Source of the DNA: an uncultured Collinsella sp. | GTDB taxonomy: Bacteria > Actinomycetota > Coriobacteriia > Coriobacteriales > Coriobacteriaceae | Reading direction: 5' to 3' | Length of the DNA: 10,711 nt | Assembly: GCA_902490245.1 (NCBI GenBank) | Contig: CABUDB010000035.1 | Location: 1-10,711, forward strand | Part shown: positions 5,699 through 10,711 of the stretch, piece by piece | How the letters are laid out: each line of letters begins with the position of its first letter | Numbering within the stretch: the stretch's first letter is position 1 | Translations under genes and position numbers: made by a program | The notes under the pieces: model-generated | Databases searched by the model: none | Told to the model about the DNA's origin: nothing | Seen by the model: the letters and a program-made list of their open reading frames with translations, nothing else

Positions 5699-5736
5699 GT
5701 CGCGATGAAGACATACGGCAGGAGCAGGCTCGCCAC

Positions 5737-6333
5737 CTAAATCGTGCGACGGGCCTCGATGGCGCGCCCAAGCGTAAGCTCGTCGGCATACTCCAGGTCG
5801 CCGCCCACGGGAAGGCCGCTCGCCAGACGCGATACCTCAACGCCCAGCGGCTTGATAGTGCGGGCCAGGTAGCTCGCCGTGGTCTCGCCCTCGATATTGG
5901 GGTTGGTGGCGATGATGACCTCGTGGATGTCCTCGTGGCCCAAGCGTGCCAGCAGCTCACGAATGTGCAACTGCTCGGGACCAATCTTGTCCATGGGGCT
6001 GATCACGCCGCCCAATACGTGGTAGAGACCGTGGTAGCTGCCCGTGCGCTCAATCGCCTGGACATCGCGCGGCTCGCCCACCACGCAAATGCGAGTGGTA
6101 TCGCGCATCGAATCCTGGCAGATGGAGCACTCGTCGGCCGTGGCGTAGTTAAAGCAGCGGCTGCAAAAGTGAACCTCCTGCTTAACCTCCAGGATAGCCT
6201 CGGCCAGGCGGCGCGCCTCCTCGGCATCGGCCTCGAGCAGGTAATAGGCGATGCGCTGGGCCGACTTGGGACCAATGCCCGGCAGACGGCCCAGCTCATC
6301 GAGCAATTTTTGCAGACTATGGTTGGCACTCAT
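5737..6333 (-). CDS. recR: Recombination mediator protein RecR
   Basis: RecR works with RecO (and RecF) to load RecA onto single-stranded DNA gaps during recombinational repair. The 198-residue length is typical. Seen in order are an N-terminal helix-hairpin-helix (about 10-33, [16 protein letters not shown]), a four-cysteine zinc finger (Cys57, Cys60, Cys69, Cys72; [16 protein letters not shown]), and a Toprim domain (about 80-175) with VVGEPRDV, the [15 protein letters not shown] loop and ATNPNIEGE. The C-terminus has the usual [13 protein letters not shown] motif. The start at 6333 gives [11 protein letters not shown], aligned with the family; longer in-frame starts run back into ybaB. It begins 13 bases after the ybaB stop with only a weak RBS, so translation is probably coupled to ybaB. 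Gene order with ybaB is conserved in many bacteria. Confidence 0.96.
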   Translation of the reverse strand: MSANHSLQKLLDELGRLPGIGPKSAQRIAYYLLEADAEEARRLAEAILEVKQEVHFCSRCFNYATADECSICQDSMRDTTRICVVGEPRDVQAIERTGSYHGLYHVLGGVISPMDKIGPEQLHIRELLARLGHEDIHEVIIATNPNIEGETTASYLARTIKPLGVEVSRLASGLPVGGDLEYADELTLGRAIEARRTI

Positions 6334-6346
6334 ATATATGCGTGTC

Positions 6347-6667
6347 TTAGAACGGCATGCCCGGGATGTTGAGGCCGCCGGTGATGGCGCCCATCTGCTT
6401 GTTGGCGAGCTCGTTGACACCGCGGACGGCCTCGTTGACGGCAGCCATGATCATGTCCTGCAGCATATCGACGTCCTCGGGATCGAGGGCATCGGGGTCG
6501 ATGGTGAGGTTGACGAGCTCCATCTCGCCGTTAACGGTCACCTTGACCATGCCGCCGCCGGCAGAGGCGTCGACGGTCTGGGACTTAAGGTTTTCCTGCG
6601 CGGCGGCAAGCTGCTCCTGCATCTTGCGAGCCTGCTTCATCATTTGCTGCATGTTCATACCGGCCAT
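6347..6667 (-). CDS. ybaB: YbaB/EbfC family nucleoid-associated protein
   Basis: This 106-residue protein belongs to a family of small dimeric DNA-binding, nucleoid-associated proteins, nearly always encoded next to dnaX and recR. The sequence shows the expected layout: a Met/Gln-rich N-terminal helix ([17 protein letters not shown]), a central beta segment ([18 protein letters not shown]), an acidic turn ([12 protein letters not shown]) and a C-terminal helix ending in a Gly/Pro/Met tail (GLNIPGMPF). Length matches the family (about 100-115). AAAGGAG lies about five bases before the ATG at 6667. The gene lies just ahead of recR but is cut off from dnaX by an opposite-strand gene, so it needs its own promoter; a good candidate lies at 6844-6871. 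Confidence 0.95.
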   Translation of the reverse strand: MAGMNMQQMMKQARKMQEQLAAAQENLKSQTVDASAGGGMVKVTVNGEMELVNLTIDPDALDPEDVDMLQDMIMAAVNEAVRGVNELANKQMGAITGGLNIPGMPF

Positions 6668-6828
6668 GATGGCTCCTTTACGTGCGGCCGCGCGACAAGC
6701 TGCAAGGGCAGCCGGAGCGCGACGGGACTTTCAAACTCAAAAATCGTACCACGGCGCGGGGCAAGCAAGCGGGGCGGACACGCTACCTCAGTCGATATAC
6801 ATGTCCTTGAGCGTGACGCACGCCCAAG

Positions 6829-6864
6829 ATTATGCAAGGTCGAATTATGCAAGGTTGCATAATT
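6829..6864. repeat. Operator-like cluster: direct repeat plus a 10-bp-arm palindrome
   Basis: ATTATGCAAGGT occurs at 6829-6840 and again at 6844-6855, a spacing of 15 bp. The second copy forms one half of an inverted repeat, AATTATGCAA at 6843-6852 and TTGCATAATT at 6855-6864, with a GG centre and perfect ten-base arms. Three half-sites in 36 bp over a promoter suggest cooperative binding by a dimeric repressor. I cannot name the regulator. Confidence 0.65.
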
Positions 6865-6871
6865 ATCTCAA
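6844..6871 (-). promoter_or_regulatory. Promoter candidate for ybaB-recR, overlapped by the operator-like repeats
   Basis: On the minus strand TTGAGA (6871-6866) and CATAAT (6849-6844) each match the sigma-70 consensus at five of six positions with a 16-base spacer. The palindrome at 6843-6864 covers the spacer and the -10, so a bound regulator would block polymerase. Confidence 0.5.
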
Positions 6872-6975
6872 GCTACATCTAGCAGAGCTGGAACCAGGCA
6901 GTTTATGCGTAGGGCTACAAGGCTACATGGCAAAATGCCGAGCCGCTGCTCGAGGCGGCACGCATGGCGGCTGGG

Positions 6976-6981
6976 TATAAT
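6976..6981 (+). promoter_or_regulatory. Consensus -10 box for the 7017 gene
   Basis: TATAAT is a perfect -10 hexamer 35 bases before the GTG start. No good -35 is visible 16-18 bases upstream, where the sequence is GC-rich, so the promoter may need an activator or be weak. Confidence 0.5.
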
Positions 6982-7016
6982 TTGATTGTCATAGATGACG
7001 ATTTGGAGGTGCCCTC

Positions 7017-7490
7017 GTGAATGTCCCAGCCGTACTCCAAAACATCCGCTCAAAACACCCCGTTGCATATGTGGTTCTCTATCTCTTTGTCGTCTGGGTA
7101 TTACTGGTTATCATCACCCATGCCATAGCTTTTGGAGCAGAACTGCTGATAGCCAGCTCGGACCAGCCCGTCGTCAAATGGGAGACGACCGATGAATGCA
7201 CCGACGGAACCCGAACCATTTACTACAACAGCCCGTCCCTCTACCAAGAGTTCAAGGTCAAGATAAAGGACTCCAAGATTGTCGATGCCGAACTGGGCTC
7301 TTTATTTACAATCGGAGCAACCGTCAACGCCGAGCAAGTCGAGTACACGGACAGCCATGCGACGTATCGTATCGACCTCAGCATCCTAGGCCGACCGTCA
7401 CGCGCCTGTCTGCTCGAATGCGATATACGCGGCACCACGTTGCACATGTCCGAAATACAGATGCGCCCGGGCAAGGGGTTCTCTTCTTGA
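7017..7490 (+). CDS. Small single-pass membrane protein of unknown function
   Basis: I do not recognise this 157-residue protein. A hydrophobic helix (about 17-38, AYVVLYLFVVWVLLVIITHA) follows a short basic N-terminus. The remaining 110 residues look like a small beta-rich soluble domain, probably outside the cell, with three cysteines (61, 131, 135) and alternating strands such as QEFKVKIKDSKIVDAEL. It starts with GTG, six bases after a strong GGAGGT, and a TATAAT box lies upstream, so it appears to be a real, independently expressed gene. It runs opposite to its neighbours and its stop lies 21 bases from that of dnaX with no clear terminator between, so the convergent transcripts probably overlap. 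It splits the usual dnaX-ybaB-recR order. Confidence 0.75.
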   Translation: MNVPAVLQNIRSKHPVAYVVLYLFVVWVLLVIITHAIAFGAELLIASSDQPVVKWETTDECTDGTRTIYYNSPSLYQEFKVKIKDSKIVDAELGSLFTIGATVNAEQVEYTDSHATYRIDLSILGRPSRACLLECDIRGTTLHMSEIQMRPGKGFSS

Positions 7491-7511
7491 GCAGTATACC
7501 CGCCTGCGCAG

Positions 7512-9992
7512 CTACTCCACCGGCTTGAAGATGGTGGACTGGCCGAAGACGCTGCGGATGAGGGCTTTGGCCTCGTCCTCGGTCTGCGGGATGCTCGGGG
7601 CTGCACCCTGATGGCCGAAGGGGCCGCCCGCACCGGAGTTGGACTCCCAGGGAGCTGCAGGAGCGTCCTCCTCTTTGGGGGCAGTTGCAGCGGACTTGGG
7701 CGCGGACGCCGCACCCGGCACGTCGAACGGAGGCAGATCGTCCCCACCAGCATCGGCAACAAAACCGCCAACCATGGCATCGTCGTAGGGAACCTGCTCG
7801 GATTCCCATGGCGCAGACGGCGCGGCGGGCTGAGCCTTGGGAGCGGACGCGCGCTCGGGCGCTCGGGGCGCGGGCTCGGTCGGGAGCTTGCCCGTGGCAG
7901 GAGCGCCGGCGGGGTTGTCGGAGCGCAGCCAGGGGGCTTTGCCCAGGTCAGACGACTTGGGCGCGGGCGAGGCAGGCTTGGGCGCGGGTGTCGGAGCAGC
8001 CGGTTTGGCCATGACGGGCTTAGGCGCCGACGGGGTCGGCGCCGCTATCGGTGCTGCTTTTGGCTGCGTCGCGCTGGCGCTCGAGGATGCAGGGGCCGCC
8101 GAGGACACGGGTTGCGGGTCCGCAGATACCGCAGCCCGTGCAGATGGAGAATGCTCCTCATGTTGAGGAGCCGGCGTGCCACCCCCATCCAGGACATAGT
8201 CGACGGTACGACGACCGAAGACCGCACTGACTGTCGGCAGGACCACCGACTGCGTGTCGGCGCGTCCAAGCATCTTGATGGCAAAGGTCGAGCCCGCGGG
8301 GAACGAGACCGTGAGCCTGGAGCCGTCGTCAGCCGTGGCGCGGGCATTGAGCAAAAGCCCCGCGTAGGAAGCCTGACGCGCCTTGACACGCTCGACAACC
8401 TCGGCCCATTTGCGCTGCAGCTCTCCGGCATCCTCGACCGCGGGCGTCTCGGCAGTACCGGCGGCGGCAACCTGGGCGGCATTGTTGGACTGGGGCTTAG
8501 GTGCCGGAGCGGTGGCAGGCGCGGGAGCCGCAACGGGCTGAGGCGTCGGAGTCGGCGCAGGCTGAGGTGCAGGCGCTGCAGGCTTGGAAGCTGACACGGA
8601 CGCAGAACGGGACGCAGGCTGGGCAGCCGGAACAGCAGCACCACGGTCCCAAGGCATACCGCCCTGGCGCGCGGACGTAGCAGCGGGGGCAGCGGATGCC
8701 GCCGGAGCGGCAGCACGAGCGCCCGAAATTAGCGTCGGCTGTTGGGCAGCAGCGGGTACGGATGCTGCAGGCGCGGCGGCCTGAGCAGCAGCCACGCTCG
8801 CCGGCACGGCGCCGTTGGCAACCATGGCCTCCAAGCGGGCCACGCGCTCGGCCAATGCCTCAATCGTTAAATCGGCCTCGGGACGTGCCAGGCGCGTGCA
8901 GGCGATCTCGAGCACCAGGCGCACGTCGCTCGCGCCCCTCATCTCCAGTGCGGCATCGTCGAGCACCGTCAGCACACGGGCCAGGCGGTCGGCAGGATGC
9001 TCGCCAAAGGCAGCGGCCTCGGCAGCAAGCGCCTCGGCCTGCTCGGAGCCGCCCTCAAACAGCTCGGCACGGGCACCGGCAACGCAGGCAACGTACACGT
9101 CACGCACATGCGCCACCAGGTCGCGCGTCAGCTCCAGCAGGTCGTTTCCTTCCTCGACCTGCGCACGGATCAGTCCATAGAGCTCGGCAACATCGCGATC
9201 GGCAATGGCGCGGGAAAACTCGCCCAGAATCTGGTCCGAAACCTCGCCTAAAAGCGAGCGGGCGTCGTCCGCATGCACAGAACCGTTGCCAAAGACGCTC
9301 AGCTGCTCCAGCGTGGACAACGCGTCGCGCATACCGCCCTTGGCATGGCGCGCCACGATAGCCAGCGCCTCATCGTCGTAATCGAAGCCCTCCTGCTCGC
9401 ACACGTATGCCAGGCGACGCTCGATATCCTCGTTGCCGATGCGATGGAAATCGAAACGCTGGCAGCGCGAGAGGATGGTCTCCAGAATCTTTTGCGGGTC
9501 GGTGGTGCACAGCACAAAGATCACGTGTGCCGGCGGCTCCTCGAGCGTCTTGAGCAGCGCGTTGAACGCCGCCGTCGTGAGCATGTGGACCTCGTCGATG
9601 ATATAGATCTTGTACTTGCCGCGCACCGGGGCAAAGTTGACGGAGTTGATGATTTCCTCGCGCACATTGTCCACGCCCGTGCGGGAGGCGGCATCGAGCT
9701 CGTAGACATCGGGGTGGTTACCCTCGGCAATGAGCTCGCACTCCTCGCAAGTACCGTCGGGCATGCAGCCGCTTGCACCCTCGGCGCGCGCCGCCTCGGC
9801 ATTGCGGCACAGCAGCGCCTTGGCCAGAATGCGCGCCATGGTGGTCTTGCCCGTGCCGCGCGGTCCGCAGAACAGGTAGGCGTGGGACAGGCGCCCCTCG
9901 GTGATGGCGTGCTCGAGCGTCGAGACGATATGCTGCTGGCCCACCACGGAGTCAAAGGTGAGCGGGCGATACTTTCGGTACAACGATTCCAT
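7512..9992 (-). CDS. dnaX: DNA polymerase III subunit gamma/tau (clamp loader ATPase)
   Basis: DnaX is the ATPase of the clamp loader that places the sliding clamp on DNA and links polymerases at the fork. This 826-residue form opens with MESLYRKYRPLTFDSVVGQ, the family's standard start; longer in-frame starts are rejected, and GGGGGAG precedes the ATG. Seen are Walker A GPRGTGKTT (43-51), the clamp-loader zinc cysteines (62, 76, 82, 85), Walker B with DEVH (133-136), the SRC motif with Arg176 as arginine finger, and helical collar domain III to about residue 390. An Ala/Pro-rich linker (about 394-520) leads to a folded C-terminal domain (about 521-603, ELQRKWAEVVERVKARQ), then a second Ala/Pro-rich tail and a short conserved-looking end (EAKALIRSVFGQSTIF). 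I see no A-AAA-AAG slippery site for making gamma. Confidence 0.96.
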   Translation of the reverse strand: MESLYRKYRPLTFDSVVGQQHIVSTLEHAITEGRLSHAYLFCGPRGTGKTTMARILAKALLCRNAEAARAEGASGCMPDGTCEECELIAEGNHPDVYELDAASRTGVDNVREEIINSVNFAPVRGKYKIYIIDEVHMLTTAAFNALLKTLEEPPAHVIFVLCTTDPQKILETILSRCQRFDFHRIGNEDIERRLAYVCEQEGFDYDDEALAIVARHAKGGMRDALSTLEQLSVFGNGSVHADDARSLLGEVSDQILGEFSRAIADRDVAELYGLIRAQVEEGNDLLELTRDLVAHVRDVYVACVAGARAELFEGGSEQAEALAAEAAAFGEHPADRLARVLTVLDDAALEMRGASDVRLVLEIACTRLARPEADLTIEALAERVARLEAMVANGAVPASVAAAQAAAPAASVPAAAQQPTLISGARAAAPAASAAPAATSARQGGMPWDRGAAVPAAQPASRSASVSASKPAAPAPQPAPTPTPQPVAAPAPATAPAPKPQSNNAAQVAAAGTAETPAVEDAGELQRKWAEVVERVKARQASYAGLLLNARATADDGSRLTVSFPAGSTFAIKMLGRADTQSVVLPTVSAVFGRRTVDYVLDGGGTPAPQHEEHSPSARAAVSADPQPVSSAAPASSSASATQPKAAPIAAPTPSAPKPVMAKPAAPTPAPKPASPAPKSSDLGKAPWLRSDNPAGAPATGKLPTEPAPRAPERASAPKAQPAAPSAPWESEQVPYDDAMVGGFVADAGGDDLPPFDVPGAASAPKSAATAPKEEDAPAAPWESNSGAGGPFGHQGAAPSIPQTEDEAKALIRSVFGQSTIFKPVE

Positions 9993-10108
9993 GGGTGCTC
10001 CCCCGGGTATACTGAGTCTTGTTGCCGCGGCGGCCATGCGGTCGCACGGCATACTGCATTCCATAATAACCCGTACGGCGAGCCCGCCGCGATAGGAGTC
10101 CAAAGAGC
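9993..10108. other. Divergent intergenic region between dnaX and the YcxB-like gene
   Basis: This 116-bp gap must hold start signals for both genes. On the + strand CATAAT (10062-10067) is a possible -10, 41 bases before the ATG at 10109, but has no good -35. On the minus strand TATTAT and TATACC are possible -10 boxes for dnaX, again without clear -35 partners. An SD for the + gene, AGGAG, lies at 10094-10098. Confidence 0.35.
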
Positions 10109-10711
10109 ATGGCAGACGCAGAGAGCAACCTCGTTCCCTCCGAAGCAGCCGACCAGGTCGAGGTCGCGCTCGAGGAGCAGGCCGCAGCCGACGACGGCAT
10201 CCTGTACCTCAACGAGTACCAATACGAAAACGACCTCGTCACCGACTTCGCCCGCCTGGTCGCCTCGCCCAGGCGTCGCGGCTCGCTGTATGTCGCCGCG
10301 GCAATTGCCGCGCTCATCGGCATCGGCATGCTGGTGGCCGGCGGCAACTGGATCAAGTTTGGCGTCGTCTTGATCGTATTCGGCGCCTTTTTGGCCTGGT
10401 GGAGCAAAAACCTGCACCACACCCTCGCCCGCGACTTTATCGACGCCGTTGAGGCCGACGAGTCCATGGGTGGCCGCTATCGCCGCGTCGCCGCCAACGA
10501 GGACGGCCTGATGGTTTGGGGCACGAGCGGCAAGTCGCAGTTCTTCCCGTTTGAAAAGCTCGACCACGTGCTCGACGGCGAGCGCATCTTTGTGGCCATG
10601 TTCGCCGACCAGGGCGTGACGATCCCTAAGGACACCTTTGTCCGCGGCGATGCCGAGCAGTTCGGTCCCTTCCTTAAGGCGCGCATCAACAAAAAACTCC
10701 GCATCGAGACC
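10109..10711 (+). CDS. YcxB-like two-helix membrane protein (3' end outside the window)
   Basis: The open frame runs 201 codons from ATG 10109 to the window edge without a stop. AGGAG lies ten bases before the start. The product has an acidic Ala/Glu-rich N-terminus (1-30), a YLNEYQYENDLVTDF segment, two adjacent membrane helices (about 59-78 and 81-98) and a C-terminal soluble domain with FFPFEKLDHVL, IFVAMFADQGVTIPKDTF and EQFGPFLKARI. That order of an N-terminal strand, a two-helix hairpin, and an aromatic, IPK-containing domain fits the YcxB-like family of bacterial membrane proteins, whose role is not established. It is divergent from dnaX. About 201 residues is close to the family's usual length, so the stop is probably just past the edge. 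Confidence 0.75.
   Translation, partial: MADAESNLVPSEAADQVEVALEEQAAADDGILYLNEYQYENDLVTDFARLVASPRRRGSLYVAAAIAALIGIGMLVAGGNWIKFGVVLIVFGAFLAWWSKNLHHTLARDFIDAVEADESMGGRYRRVAANEDGLMVWGTSGKSQFFPFEKLDHVLDGERIFVAMFADQGVTIPKDTFVRGDAEQFGPFLKARINKKLRIET

Larger units (their letters stand above)
6668..7016. other. Divergent control region between ybaB and the 7017 gene
   Basis: This 349-bp stretch has no supportable gene; the small overlapping frames lack an RBS and family likeness. It holds a triplicated ATTATGCAAGG half-site (6829-6864), a minus-strand promoter overlapping it, and a TATAAT box for the 7017 gene. The part next to ybaB (6668-6790) is GC-rich with a minus-strand TACGAT around 6744 that lacks a good -35. 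A ybaB message from the 6844 promoter would have a leader of about 170 bases. Confidence 0.6.

Noticed and set aside
5467..6372. Long + strand open frame of 301 codons
   Set aside because: It is antisense to recR and to the start of the kinase operon; recR has complete HhH, zinc-finger and Toprim motifs.
6655..6852. Minus-strand frame of 65 codons upstream of ybaB
   Set aside because: It overlaps the ybaB start, has no RBS and shows no family features.
7611..8594. + strand frame of 327 codons rich in Gly and Arg
   Set aside because: It is the mirror of the Ala/Pro-rich part of dnaX, where GC-rich codons leave all frames open.
7512..9992. Programmed frameshift producing a short gamma form of DnaX
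   Set aside because: No A-AAA-AAG slippery heptamer or similar run was found on the coding strand.
9521..10567. Minus-strand open frame of 348 codons crossing the dnaX start
   Set aside because: It overlaps dnaX out of frame and is antisense to the YcxB-like gene, whose membrane helices and RBS are convincing.
1..10711. CRISPR array or long tandem repeats
   Set aside because: No regularly spaced repeats of 20-40 bp were seen; the only close direct repeats are the half-sites at 6829-6855.

Overview
The window looks like a chromosomal segment of a high-GC Gram-positive bacterium, most likely an actinobacterium of the Coriobacteriia (Collinsella/Olsenella type). That placement is inference, from the GC-rich coding sequence, the actinobacterial-style kinase/FHA genes and a DnaX with a long Ala/Pro-rich C-terminal half. 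No rRNA or other marker fixes the genus.

Layout, left to right. Positions 1-65 hold the 3' end of an unidentified + strand gene with a Gly/Phe-rich acidic tail. About 217-1781 is an IS110-family insertion sequence with features of the IS1111 subgroup: a DEDD/serine transposase (347-1459), a perfect 15-bp inverted repeat near both ends (226-240 and 1763-1777), and a structured 3' non-coding region of about 300 nt that is a candidate guide (seek/bridge) RNA. It sits between the 3' ends of two converging genes and appears not to have broken either.

Positions 1803-5491 hold a tightly packed three-gene minus-strand operon, in transcription order: an anchored extracytoplasmic protein with a Ser/Gly linker, a Ser/Thr protein kinase with four C-terminal membrane helices, and an FHA-domain protein. 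A plausible reading is a signalling module in which the anchored protein senses, the kinase phosphorylates and the FHA protein reads phosphothreonine. Its control region is unusual: a terminator-like hairpin abuts the first Shine-Dalgarno, and an actinobacterial-type -10 box lies six bases before an in-frame upstream ATG.

Positions 5737-10003 carry the recombination/replication genes recR, ybaB (ebfC) and dnaX on the minus strand. Between dnaX and ybaB lies a small opposite-strand gene (7017-7490) for a single-pass membrane protein with its own TATAAT box. The 349-bp region in front of ybaB contains three copies of an ATTATGCAAGG half-site, two of them forming a near-perfect palindrome that overlaps a good minus-strand promoter, so ybaB-recR probably have their own regulated promoter here. 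Divergent from dnaX, a YcxB-like two-helix membrane protein gene starts at 10109 and runs off the window.
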